Below are positions 23,912-32,567 of a stretch of DNA of 36,677 bases, one piece after another. The notes under the pieces were generated by a model. That model made no database searches. It was not told the DNA's origin and saw only the letters and a program-made list of their open reading frames with translations. The position numbers and the translations under genes were made by a program. The stretch's first letter is position 1. Each line of letters starts with the position of its first letter. The stretch is from positions 26,487-63,163 of the forward strand of contig NEXG01000010.1 of assembly GCA_003019535.1 (NCBI GenBank), written 5' to 3'. The stretch comes from Candidatus Marsarchaeota G2 archaeon ECH_B_1. GTDB taxonomy: Archaea; Thermoproteota; Thermoprotei_A; Marsarchaeales; Marsarchaeaceae.

Positions 23912-25153
23912 GTGGAGTATTATCCACGAAAAATTGATGAAAAATTGGAGAAATGGATGAGGAGAAGGGAGGTCCTTCTCATTAGGGGTCCAAGACAGAG
24001 TGGTAAGACCACGTGTCTTCTGCATCTTCGGGATATGCATGGGGGAAGCTATGTAACCTTAGAAGACGCTGATGCACTACGAACATTCGATGAATCCCCT
24101 AAAGAGTTCGCCTCTAGATATTTGGATAGAGGAGGCATACTTTATCTGGATGAGGTTCAATACAGCAAGAATGCTGGCAAAAACCTGAAGCTAATCTATG
24201 ATACTTATGGTGATTCCCTGAAACTGGTGGTTACGGGCTCTGGCTCGTTTGATGTGAAGGTTCAGGTGGGAGGATACTTGGTGGGTAGGGCGGCGTACTT
24301 TGAGTTGCTTCCACTCTCTTTTGGAGAGTTCCTCCTCTGGAGGTCACCCGACCTCTCAAAGTTGTTTGAGACATGGCGTAGAGAAGTTAAGGGATTCATC
24401 AGCGGCTCGGGAAGAATAGAGAGTTCTCCAGCTTTCCAAAACGAGTTCCGCGCACTACTAGAAGAATTCGTGGTGTACGGTGGATTCCCAGCTATCGTCA
24501 AGGAGAACGACCCAGAATTCAAGAGGGAACTACTGTCAAACTTGGTGAGGACATATCTTGAGAGGGATGTGTTCTTCTTTTTCAATATAAGGGAGATGGA
24601 GAAATTTAGGTCTCTGCTCACGTATCTAAGCCTGTCAGCGGGCTCCATGCTCCAAGTATCATCAGTGATAAGCGACCTTCGAATGGATTTTAGAACAGTC
24701 GAAAACTATCTATCCGTTCTCTCAAACACCTACGTGACCATGCTTATACCTCCCTACCATACGAATCCAGTAACCGAACTCAAAAAGACTAGGAAGCTAT
24801 ACTTTGTTGACACAGGGCTAAGGAACGCGCTGCTCGAAAACTACCTACCCCTTCAAAATAGGACCGACGGTGGTGTGCTCCTAGAGAACTTTGTGTTAAA
24901 CGAGCTCAGAGACATGGGGTTTTCACCCAAGTATTGGCGGACAACCAGTAAAGCTGAGGTGGACTTCATCATAGAGGTGGATGGTAACCCTGTTCCAATA
25001 GAAGTGAAGAGTCGCGGTAAAGAGCAGAGAGGCTTTTACAGATTCGTGGAATCATACTCCCCGAAAACGGCGCTAGTGTTCACTGAAGGGGATTTCGGAG
25101 TAAAATCCGCGGGCAAAACAAAGATACTTTATCTACCACACTACTTCGTCTAG
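23912..25153 (+). CDS. AAA ATPase with C-terminal DUF4143 domain
   Basis: 413 residues from GTG 23912 (VEYYPRKI). Walker A GPRQSGKTT (about 26-34), Walker B GILYLDEVQY, sensor VTGSGSF, then the GRAAYFELLPLSFGEFLLW block found in this archaeal/bacterial ATPase family. The DUF4143 part (KKTRKLYFVDTGLRNALL) has a PD-(D/E)xK-like ending: EVDFIIEVDGNPVPIEVKSR. Family members are abundant in archaea; their function is poorly known, and suggestions include DNA handling and toxin-like roles. It is a single gene with no paired antitoxin visible. A longer start (TTG/GTG at 23876) would add twelve hydrophobic residues not typical of the family. Its stop codon abuts the right end of the tnpB element. Confidence 0.85.
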   Translation: MEYYPRKIDEKLEKWMRRREVLLIRGPRQSGKTTCLLHLRDMHGGSYVTLEDADALRTFDESPKEFASRYLDRGGILYLDEVQYSKNAGKNLKLIYDTYGDSLKLVVTGSGSFDVKVQVGGYLVGRAAYFELLPLSFGEFLLWRSPDLSKLFETWRREVKGFISGSGRIESSPAFQNEFRALLEEFVVYGGFPAIVKENDPEFKRELLSNLVRTYLERDVFFFFNIREMEKFRSLLTYLSLSAGSMLQVSSVISDLRMDFRTVENYLSVLSNTYVTMLIPPYHTNPVTELKKTRKLYFVDTGLRNALLENYLPLQNRTDGGVLLENFVLNELRDMGFSPKYWRTTSKAEVDFIIEVDGNPVPIEVKSRGKEQRGFYRFVESYSPKTALVFTEGDFGVKSAGKTKILYLPHYFV

Positions 25154-26365
25154 TAGTGGTGACATCCTTCCACGGCTGAAGCACGTGGGCTTCCTGCTTC
25201 AGCGACAAGGCTTGCCCATCCAAGAGGGGTTGAGGCCTCATCTCCACAGGCGTAACTTCCCCGCTGCCCGCGGGTACCGCCCTCTTCTTTATGACTAGGG
25301 AGGAGTTGAGGTCTCTGTCGGCGGTGAAGCCACAGTTGGAGCATCTGTGAACCCTCACCGACAGGGGCTTTCCCACCTCCAAGCCACAGTTCGCGCACTC
25401 CTGCGTGGTGCCCCCCGGGTCTACGAGCACAACCCTCCCACCAGCGCTTGAAGCCTTATAGTAGGAGGTATATTCTACCAGCTTACCCCAAGAGGCATCC
25501 GTCACAGACTTGGAGAGGCGACCGTTTTGAACCATGCCTTTTACGTTCAAGTCATCGAAGGCTACCAGGTCAAACCTCCTAGCAAGAGTGTGGGATACCC
25601 CGTGCAGGAAGTCATCCCTCTGCCTCTCCACCTTCCTGTAGAGCTTGGCAACCCTCACCCTCGCCTTAGCCCTGTTCCTTGAACCCTTCTTCTTTCTGGA
25701 GAGGACACGCTGGGCTGTGACCAGCCTTTTCCCGGTCTTGGAGAAGAACTTTGGCGGCTCAACGTATTCTCCTGTACTCAGGGTCGCCAACTTCTCTAAC
25801 TCGAGGTCTATGCCCACAGGGTTTGATGCCGATGGTCTCATCGTGGTGGGGTCGGGTTGCTCTGTGACGAGGACGACGAACCAGTCTCCAACCTTATCCT
25901 TATTTCAGGGTGAGCGCCTTGATTTCACCCTGTGGTTTGTGGTGCATGAAAACCCTGAGCTCACCTATTCTGCTCACCCATATGTGGCCGTTCGACAAGA
26001 GTTCGAACCCGCTCCGCGGGTACGTGAGCGACCTGTACCTCTGCGCGGGCTTGAGCCTCGGGAGGCCAGCCTTCCATTTTCTTTTGTTTAACCCTCTCGA
26101 AGAACGCTTTGAAGGACTTGTCCAGCCTCCTCAGCAAGTCCTGAAGCACTTGGGAGTGGATTTCGGCGTATTCTGGGTGGGCCTGTTTTAGCGTGGGTAG
26201 CTCGTTCGCCTGCGCAGTGTACCCTAGGCTTACACCGCTTCTGTGAGCCCGTATTCTTTCCTCCAAGGCGGCGTTGTGCAGCCTGCGGCACAACTCGAGG
26301 GTTGTGTTCAGCTTGGCTTCTTGTGTTTTTGAGGGGTAGAAGCGGTATATGTATGCTCGGTTCAC
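25080..26365 (-). pseudogene. tnpB: tnpB of an IS200/IS605 (IS1341-like) element, two frameshifts
   Basis: The minus strand encodes a nearly complete TnpB from GTG 26365 (VNRAYIYRFYPSKTQEAKLN). The N-terminal frame is lost near 26068-26081; the next segment (LPRLKPAQRYRSLTYP to GEIKALTLK) ends at TAA 25900-25902; and the third frame resumes with KDKVGDWFVVLVTEQPDP. RuvC-I Asp is present (VGIDLELEKLA), as are the zinc ribbon (CANCG, CSNCG) and RuvC-III Asp (TADRDLNSS). At RuvC-II the usual catalytic Glu is Asp (AFDDLNVKG). Family sequence ends at KQEAHVL (about 25190); the frame then overruns into the end of the ATPase gene. Intact TnpB is an RNA-guided nuclease; this one should be inactive. 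Confidence 0.85.
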
Positions 26366-26500
26366 AGATGCTCTGAGGGTTAACCGTGGAAGCTGTGTAT
26401 TAACCTTCCCCACTGGACTGGGGGGAGTCCGTGTATCTCCCTTAGCGCTGAAGCAATTGAGTTTTACAGCTTCCCCCACCCAGACCCCTAACAACATCTA
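25153..26500 (-). mobile_element. IS200/IS605-group element with tnpB only (no tnpA)
   Basis: The approximate element is the tnpB pseudogene plus ends. The right end has a hairpin CCACG/CGTGG at 25170-25188, followed on the element strand by GATGTCACCAC, close to the ATPase stop codon. On the left, two hairpins lie upstream of tnpB: CCCC/GGGG around 26407-26424 and GAAGC/GCTTC at 26450-26473. No tyrosine transposase gene is present. It sits between two convergent genes. Exact borders cannot be fixed without an empty site. Confidence 0.65.
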
Positions 26501-26593
26501 TAAATAGTGGCGCGTCTCGAAGCTCCCCTTGACCTGATTGTCGAAACCAACATGGCTGGGTGACCCCATCAAGGTAAGTTGATACACTATTCC

Positions 26594-28480
26594 TCAAAGA
26601 ACGGGTAACTCTAGGATTCCATACTCGCTAAGCTCGAAACACTCTTCACCACCACTCTTTCTGAGCTTAATGCGGCCCGCGTTGACTTTGATTAGACAGC
26701 GTGTCCTGTCGAGATTGAAGTCTAGGTGATTGTTGCCGAATGTTAGACCCCTGAACCATAGGTTGACTTTGACCTCGCTGGGTGGGTCGATTATCAACGT
26801 GTTGGTGAAACCATCATAGCTAGGCTTCAACGCGGCCTCTATCAGTGATGAGGCGTACGCGGAGTATGACCACGCCTGGGTGTGGCAACCCAAGTTGGGG
26901 GCTACCTCGGCTAAGTAGCCTGGGCCGCTCGTTCCATATATGGATATGAGTTTGTCGACGGTTCTCCACCCATCATCCGTGTAACCATATTTAAATAGTG
27001 ATGATGCCAGTAGGCCTGTTCCGATGGGCATCGAAAGCGGCTCACCCCCACCTTTACTGGGCTTTGGTGTTTCCGTGTTTTTGTTAAGGTATAACCCGTA
27101 GCGCCCACTGTAGGGCTCCTTGGCCAGCCGGCTTAAATCCCTTCCCCTTTCGGGTGGCGCTATACCCGTGGCGAAGGGTATAATGTATGTCCAGTCCCCT
27201 GTGTCTATGTATTCTCCGCCAAGCTTGAGTTGCCTGTAGGTGTGTGTTTTGACGGACCAGTACCCGGTGTTTATTTCTCTTGTAACTGTTCTCCAAGCTT
27301 TCTCCCATCGTTCGCATTCCGGGTCCCCTAGGAGTTTGGCGGCTTTGGCCATGGCTCCGTAGGCTAAGGCGGTGTAGCAGGCCACGTCTATCTTCGCACC
27401 CCTCTCCCGCGCCTCTCTCTCAACTATGCCTGGCCCCTCGGCTACTAGGTCTCCATCCGCGTCATACCGCTCCAAGAATCCTAATAGGGTGCTGCACGTT
27501 TTGTACGCTTTCTCCAATAGCTGGAGGCTACCAGAGTCGAACGCACACTCCAGGTATAGTTTGACGAAGAAGGGTGTTTCCTCTAGGTCCCCAGGGTTGT
27601 AGACCCCTCCGCCGTGAGTGACCTCGTGTGGTATGAGCCCAATTCTTGGGTCACGGTTGGATAGAAGGCTTGTGAGAGCAGCCCTGCGCAGCCTGCTGAA
27701 GCCCGTGAACCTTGTTTGTTCGACCACATAGCAGGTGTCCACGCCGAACAGCCATGGAAATTCTGGGTGACCCGCGGAAAAGTATTCACCGAGTGTGTCG
27801 GCTCTGGCCAGGCTGCTCAGGTTCCTCATAGCTCTGCTGTACACTTCCCCGTATATTCTCGGGTGACTTGTACACGTAGAGTACTCGTCCTCTAATCGCC
27901 TTACACGGGGAGGTGGTTGGCTGACCTCTAATTCGATGTGGACTCCGCCTATACCAGTGTACACGAGTTGGCCGCGTCCGATTGATACCAACTTCCCCTT
28001 CAGAGGGTGTGTATGTGCCGTGATGTTCATGGTGCCTGCGCGCCAGTTGAGGTGAACCGTGTCACCCTGACTTCTGAGTGTGAGCTCAAATTTCAGGTCG
28101 GTGTTCCAGCTGGGCACACGACTCGTGTATAACCTAACGGTGAGCGGGTATCTGTAATCACTACTAGTGTAGTGCACCTCTAGGGTGTTCCCCTTCAGGG
28201 ATACGTGTCTTTTAACGGTGAGCCCTGCGAGTGTGAAGAGGTGGGTGACCCAAGTGTACCCGTAGCGGAACCCTTGGAGCGCGCCCTCCTCAACCTTCGC
28301 TGAGCCCGCGCTACACTCGAAGCCTTTTAAGATTTTGACTGGGGGATACCAGTAGCCACCCATTTCACCCCTTATGTGTTGGCCTATGGGTGGGAAGCCA
28401 CCCCGCACTGCGCCGGTAAGATAGGATGTGGGTGAAGTGATGGTGTAGAATCCCTGATGGACACCTCTACGCTTGCCCAT
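26594..28480 (-). CDS. Six-hairpin glycosidase-like protein (glycogen-debranching related)
   Basis: 628 residues. An N-terminal beta-rich domain (TITSPTSYLTG to approx. 190) precedes an (alpha/alpha)6 barrel with FPWLFGVDTCYV, NRDPRIGLIPHEVTHGG, YNPGDLEETPFFVKLYLE, TGDWTYIIPFATGIAP and LGCHTQAWSYSAYASSLIEAAL. The PWLFGxD...GLIPHE pattern resembles glucoamylase/debranching enzymes in which Glu/Asp residues do acid-base catalysis, but I cannot assign a glycoside hydrolase family. No signal peptide is visible, so it acts in the cytoplasm, presumably on sugars delivered by the ABC importer in the same operon. ATG 28480, 15 nt after the previous gene's stop; last gene of the operon. Confidence 0.75.
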   Translation of the reverse strand: MGKRRGVHQGFYTITSPTSYLTGAVRGGFPPIGQHIRGEMGGYWYPPVKILKGFECSAGSAKVEEGALQGFRYGYTWVTHLFTLAGLTVKRHVSLKGNTLEVHYTSSDYRYPLTVRLYTSRVPSWNTDLKFELTLRSQGDTVHLNWRAGTMNITAHTHPLKGKLVSIGRGQLVYTGIGGVHIELEVSQPPPRVRRLEDEYSTCTSHPRIYGEVYSRAMRNLSSLARADTLGEYFSAGHPEFPWLFGVDTCYVVEQTRFTGFSRLRRAALTSLLSNRDPRIGLIPHEVTHGGGVYNPGDLEETPFFVKLYLECAFDSGSLQLLEKAYKTCSTLLGFLERYDADGDLVAEGPGIVEREARERGAKIDVACYTALAYGAMAKAAKLLGDPECERWEKAWRTVTREINTGYWSVKTHTYRQLKLGGEYIDTGDWTYIIPFATGIAPPERGRDLSRLAKEPYSGRYGLYLNKNTETPKPSKGGGEPLSMPIGTGLLASSLFKYGYTDDGWRTVDKLISIYGTSGPGYLAEVAPNLGCHTQAWSYSAYASSLIEAALKPSYDGFTNTLIIDPPSEVKVNLWFRGLTFGNNHLDFNLDRTRCLIKVNAGRIKLRKSGGEECFELSEYGILELPVL

Positions 28481-28495
28481 AGTGTGGTTAAACCT

Positions 28496-30391
28496 CTAGA
28501 CCTCAACCCTAAACTGCACGCTTGGTTTCACCGTGAACTCATACCGCACCTTCAGATCACCCCCCACCCTCACCACGTCCACTCTGAGCCGGCCGCCCAA
28601 AACGTGTAGGTCTCCCACCTTTAGTCGGCTTAGGCGTGCTGGTAGGTGAGGTTTGATGCGCACAACGTACCCCTCATCCCCACGGGTAACGCTGATACCA
28701 AGGATTGCCTGTGTTACAAGGAACACTGCGCCCGCAGCCCAAGCCTGAGGGTAGCATCCGAGCGGCTTGGGTTTAAGGTCGCCGCACGCCTTAAAACCCG
28801 AGTAGTGCTCTGGGAAGCCGTTTATCCCAAGCGCCTTATAGGCTTTAAGCAAGCCGGAGACGAGCTCGTCCAACTCTTGAGTGAAGCCGTACTCAGATAG
28901 CCCCTTTATTATTAATGAGTTATCATGGGGCCACACCGAACCATTGTGGTAGCTCTCAGCGTCGTGCCTCAACTCATGGAACCCCAGCGTCTTCACCCCG
29001 TAGCCAGAGTTGAGTTGCTCCGGGTCGGAGAGCATGGAAGCTATCCTCTCCGCCTGTGCGTGTTCTACTGAGCCAGACCACAATAGGTGGCCGGGGTTGG
29101 ATGTGACTATCTCGGCTCTCTCACCTTCACCATCCAATGCCTCAGAGTAATAGTTGATCTTGGGCGACCAGAAGGCTGCCCCAATCTTCTCCCTGAGATG
29201 GCTCGATTTTTCAAGAAGCCGCCTACTCTGGTCGCCGCCCATACTAGCGGCGAGCCTCAGCGCGAGATCAGCGTAGCCCTGAGCCTCTACTAGGTATATG
29301 GGGGGCCTTAGAGGTGAGCCGTCTGAGTGGAACACGGAGTCGTCAGAGTCCTTCCACCCCTGGTTTCTTAACACACCGGGAGTATAACCCAAAAACCCAT
29401 GGGTGTCAATCTTGGATGTAACCCACTCTAAGCCCATCCGCGCCGCGCGCTCCACGGTGGAATTCGGGGGTGTGCTTGGGTGGGAAGCCTTGAATTCGTG
29501 GTAGAGAGCTACGAAGAGGGGTGTGGCGTCGACGCTCCCATAGTAGGCTTTGAAGGGGGTGAGTCTACCGGATAGTTCACCCCTCCTAACCTCGTGAACA
29601 ACTTTGCCCGGTTCCTCTTCAGTGTGCTTATCTACCTTCCTCCCAATATGGGTGGAGAGCCTCTCAAGCACGCTTAGGGAGATCCTAGGTGAGAACATCA
29701 GGGTTTGGAACCCCACGATAAGCGAGTCTCTTCCGAACACACAGTTAAAGTATGGTACACCCGCAAGGGGGAACCAACTGTTTGGAGGCGCCTCGAGTAG
29801 GCTGAATAGATCCCTCGCCGATGATTCATACGCCCGAACGAGAAGGTCGTCGTCAGCCGAAATTCTTGGGAAATCCTCGGTGTATTTTGCGTAGGTGACC
29901 GATGGACGTCTGACCCTGTTTGTGAGAAGCACCTTCAAAGTTAAATCACCGCTTCTAGGTGTCGCCTCCAACCCATCGTTTAGGGTGAGCCTCCCATTCG
30001 TCTTAACCTTGAAGACCCGCGCCCTGCTGTCTGTCCCAAGATAGTGGACGAGGACCCCATCACCCTCACTGCTAAGCTTGGCTACTGGCTTGGGTACACC
30101 GAGCGAGTCACGGCTAACCACACCTCTAACCTCGAAGATATCCGAGAAGTCCGGGGTGAGCCTGAGTACGAGGCCACTTGGTGCATGGCTCACTCGTTCG
30201 ATCAGGCCGCCGTAGACAACCTCAACCCTCCTTGTGAAGCTGCCGTGCGCCGTGTTATACGTGTAGGTAAGGCTGAATCCCTCCCTGTCAACCCCTGTGG
30301 GGAGAATCCTTTGGTCGTCTAGGAAGTATACTAGTTGACCGATGATCCTTGTGTCCCCCCAGTACACGCCCGTTGGGGGTTCACCCGTCAC
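28496..30391 (-). CDS. Amylo-alpha-1,6-glucosidase/debranching-enzyme-like glycosidase
   Basis: 631 residues from the first canonical start (GTG 30391). The N-terminal debranching-enzyme domain has TGVYWGDTRIIGQLVYFLDD; the catalytic (alpha/alpha)6 barrel has VPYFNCVFGRDSLIVGFQTLMF, DATPLFVALYHEF, GWKDSDDSVFHSDG, GHLLWSGSVEH, YHNGSVWPHDNSLIIKGL and CYPQAWAAGAVFLVTQAI. Related enzymes cleave alpha-1,6 or alpha-1,4 glucosidic bonds in the cytoplasm. Domain sequence continues upstream of GTG 30391 in the same open frame (EVLNLGEFYATLRSGEV) with no ATG, GTG or TTG before an upstream stop. The true start is therefore probably the ACG at 30454, after GGAGGGTGG, which would give 652 residues. It follows the TrmB-like gene and precedes a second glycosidase-like gene. 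Confidence 0.8.
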   Translation of the reverse strand: MTGEPPTGVYWGDTRIIGQLVYFLDDQRILPTGVDREGFSLTYTYNTAHGSFTRRVEVVYGGLIERVSHAPSGLVLRLTPDFSDIFEVRGVVSRDSLGVPKPVAKLSSEGDGVLVHYLGTDSRARVFKVKTNGRLTLNDGLEATPRSGDLTLKVLLTNRVRRPSVTYAKYTEDFPRISADDDLLVRAYESSARDLFSLLEAPPNSWFPLAGVPYFNCVFGRDSLIVGFQTLMFSPRISLSVLERLSTHIGRKVDKHTEEEPGKVVHEVRRGELSGRLTPFKAYYGSVDATPLFVALYHEFKASHPSTPPNSTVERAARMGLEWVTSKIDTHGFLGYTPGVLRNQGWKDSDDSVFHSDGSPLRPPIYLVEAQGYADLALRLAASMGGDQSRRLLEKSSHLREKIGAAFWSPKINYYSEALDGEGERAEIVTSNPGHLLWSGSVEHAQAERIASMLSDPEQLNSGYGVKTLGFHELRHDAESYHNGSVWPHDNSLIIKGLSEYGFTQELDELVSGLLKAYKALGINGFPEHYSGFKACGDLKPKPLGCYPQAWAAGAVFLVTQAILGISVTRGDEGYVVRIKPHLPARLSRLKVGDLHVLGGRLRVDVVRVGGDLKVRYEFTVKPSVQFRVEV

Positions 30392-30456
30392 CTCGCCACT
30401 CCTCAGCGTTGCGTAGAATTCACCGAGGTTGAGGACCTCCGTGTTAGCATACGTGT

Positions 30457-31518
30457 TTAGCCACCCTCCAAGATCTCCACCCTCTCGGCTATCACCGTCT
30501 CAACAAGGGCGTTCTCACCACCCACTTCTACAAGTGCTTTTCCAGTGTCAAGCGTAAAGCTGTACACCTCCTCCTCGATGCGTGTGTCCAACACCTTACC
30601 CTCAAGCTGGATGGGTTTACCAGTTCTAGTGTTTCTTCCCTCAACCCTGATCCTTGGCCTGACTCCTCTTCTCAAGATCTTTGAAAGAACGTACAGAGCG
30701 GCTCTCTGATTCGTATACACCTTCTTGTTATAGCTTCTTTCCTCTGAGAATAGTTCCTTGGCTTTGAACCAAGCTATGAAGAAGTTGTGGTTAAAGAAGT
30801 CTGCGACCTCTTTCTCCCTGAAGACAAGTGTGTTGGACTCGTTTGCATCCAAAACTGTTCCGGAGAAGAGTTTGCGTGGCGCATAAAGACATGTCGCCTG
30901 ATCCGTGACACAGAGTAGGTAGTGACCCAGACCAGTGAAGCGGACTTCACTCACACCGCTCTCGACGAGTCTCCGCTTAACCGCATCAGTCGGCTCCCCA
31001 CCGTAGAGCAGAAGGTATACTTCGACCCCCCGCTTAGATTTTGTGGCAAGCCTCCCAAGCGTGGAGCTAAGGAGGCTTAGGGGTTGCTCCATGAGTATTT
31101 CCGCCGACGCCTCCTCGATTATGCTCTGCAGCGTGCTAACCGTGTTCCTCCGCCCCTTAACGAACCAGGCGATCGGCTTCGAGCCGTCGCCAGCAGAGGC
31201 GGGGTTCCTATAGAGGCTGCTGAGCTTCTTTTCACCGCTACGAAGCTCGCGTATGGCCGCCTCAAACACAGTGGATGGGTCAACAGGGACATATAGCTTG
31301 GGTCTGCTACCAGAAGCCCTGACGAAGCCCTTCCTTGTGAGTGAGAGTATAATGTTGTAGAGCTGGGGTTGATGGATTTTTAGCTCTGAGATTATATCTG
31401 AGCTCTTAGCGGTGCCACGTCTCAGAATTGAGAGGTAGACGGCTGCCTCCATGGGTGTTAGGCCTAGGAGGTCTAGTGTGTGGGTGAAATCACCTTCTTG
31501 ATGACCCATTTCACTCAC
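30457..31518 (-). CDS. TrmB-family sugar-responsive transcriptional regulator
   Basis: 353 residues. The N-terminal winged helix (LDLLGLTPMEAAVYLSILRRG, SSDIISELKIHQPQLYNIILSLTRKGFV) is the TrmB type, then a linker and a PLD-like effector domain (AEILMEQPLSLLSSTLGRL, GVEVYLLLYGG) and a C-terminal beta-rich domain (RPRIRVEGRNTRTGKPIQLEGKV). Thermococcal TrmB and TrmBL proteins bind maltose or trehalose and release DNA ahead of sugar-transport operons. Placed inside an ABC sugar operon, this protein probably controls it; a near-palindrome over the operon's TATA box (35648-35672) is a candidate site. GTG start shares GTGA with the stop of the MalK-type gene. Confidence 0.88.
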   Translation of the reverse strand: MSEMGHQEGDFTHTLDLLGLTPMEAAVYLSILRRGTAKSSDIISELKIHQPQLYNIILSLTRKGFVRASGSRPKLYVPVDPSTVFEAAIRELRSGEKKLSSLYRNPASAGDGSKPIAWFVKGRRNTVSTLQSIIEEASAEILMEQPLSLLSSTLGRLATKSKRGVEVYLLLYGGEPTDAVKRRLVESGVSEVRFTGLGHYLLCVTDQATCLYAPRKLFSGTVLDANESNTLVFREKEVADFFNHNFFIAWFKAKELFSEERSYNKKVYTNQRAALYVLSKILRRGVRPRIRVEGRNTRTGKPIQLEGKVLDTRIEEEVYSFTLDTGKALVEVGGENALVETVIAERVEILEGG

Positions 31519-32522
31519 CCCTGCCTTATTGCCTCTCCTTCAGTGTTAAACCAGTAGAGTTTGGCTGGGTCCAGTCTAACCCTGAGAGATGTCTGCCCCG
31601 CGTAGGTGTGAGATGCAGCGCGGATGACGAGCCTTGTTGAACCCCTCTTCGCGTGAATGAGTACTTCGTCACCTAGAAGCTCAGCGTACTCCACTTCAAC
31701 ATCGAAGCTAAGCGGACCATCCCCTATGGCGACATCCCCAGGCCTGAACCCCACGCTTAAGCCACTGAGTGAGCCAGACGGGGAAAGACCTTTGAGTCCA
31801 TCCACACCGACCAATTCCTCGGCTGATACTATATTCATTGGTGGGGTACCAAGAAAGCTTGCAACGAACGTGTTCCTAGGGTTCTCGTATAGCTCAATGG
31901 GGCTCCCAATCTGCTGTATCACACCTTTATCCATCACGGCTATCCTGTCACCGAGCGTCATGGCCTCAACTTGGTCGTGTGTGACGTAGATTATGGGTGC
32001 GTCCACCATTCGGTGAAGTCTTTTGAGCTCGGCGCGCATCTCTACTCTGAGTTTGGCGTCGAGGTTGGAGAGCGGCTCATCCATAAGGTACACTCGGGGA
32101 TTCCTAACCATGGCCCTCGCGAGAGCCACCCTCTGGGCCTGGCCTCCCGATAACTCTTTGGGTCTATGGTTGAGTAGCTCGGTTATTCTCAGCGTGTCAG
32201 CCACCTCCCTCACCCGCCTGTCCACCTCCTCCCTCGGAATCCTCCTCACCTTCATGTTGAGGGCTATGTTGTCATACACACTCATGTGTGGGTAGAGGGC
32301 GTAGTTTTGGAAGACCATCGCAACATTCCTATCCGAGGGGTAGACGCCGTTCATAACCTTTCCATCGATGAGAACCTCACCCTCATCTGGCTCAACGAGC
32401 CCAGCTATTATCCTAAGAAGCGTGGTCTTACCGCATCCCGAAGGTCCCAGTAGCACGAAGAGCTCCCCATCCTTAACTTCAAGGTTGATGTTTCGTGCAG
32501 CCACTATTTCTTGACCCTTCAA
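31515..32522 (-). CDS. MalK-type sugar ABC transporter ATPase
   Basis: 335 residues from TTG 32522. Walker A GPSGCGKTT (26-34), Q-loop Gln72, signature LSGGQ (124-128), Walker B VYLMDEPLSNLD with Glu149, switch His182, and a C-terminal TOBE/OB regulatory region (LSVGFRPGDVAIG, LGDEVLIHAKRG) typical of MalK/UgpC. The family's first strand lies upstream of TTG 32522 in the same frame: TVTLRGVTKKYFLKGQE. The only way to include it is a start at ATC 32561, six bases after the GGGGTGA that also holds the permease stop codon; no ATG, GTG or TTG is available there. I give the canonical TTG coordinates but think the longer form (348 residues) is more likely. Confidence 0.92.
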   Translation of the reverse strand: MKGQEIVAARNINLEVKDGELFVLLGPSGCGKTTLLRIIAGLVEPDEGEVLIDGKVMNGVYPSDRNVAMVFQNYALYPHMSVYDNIALNMKVRRIPREEVDRRVREVADTLRITELLNHRPKELSGGQAQRVALARAMVRNPRVYLMDEPLSNLDAKLRVEMRAELKRLHRMVDAPIIYVTHDQVEAMTLGDRIAVMDKGVIQQIGSPIELYENPRNTFVASFLGTPPMNIVSAEELVGVDGLKGLSPSGSLSGLSVGFRPGDVAIGDGPLSFDVEVEYAELLGDEVLIHAKRGSTRLVIRAASHTYAGQTSLRVRLDPAKLYWFNTEGEAIRQG

Positions 32523-32567
32523 GAAGTACTTCTTAGTAACCCCCCGAAGTGTGACTGTGATAGCCCT

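Noticed and set aside
25985-26035. GAGTTCGAACCCGCTCC looking like a tRNA T-arm
   Set aside because: It lies within the middle frame of the tnpB pseudogene (coding FELLS and neighbouring residues), and no other tRNA arms are present.
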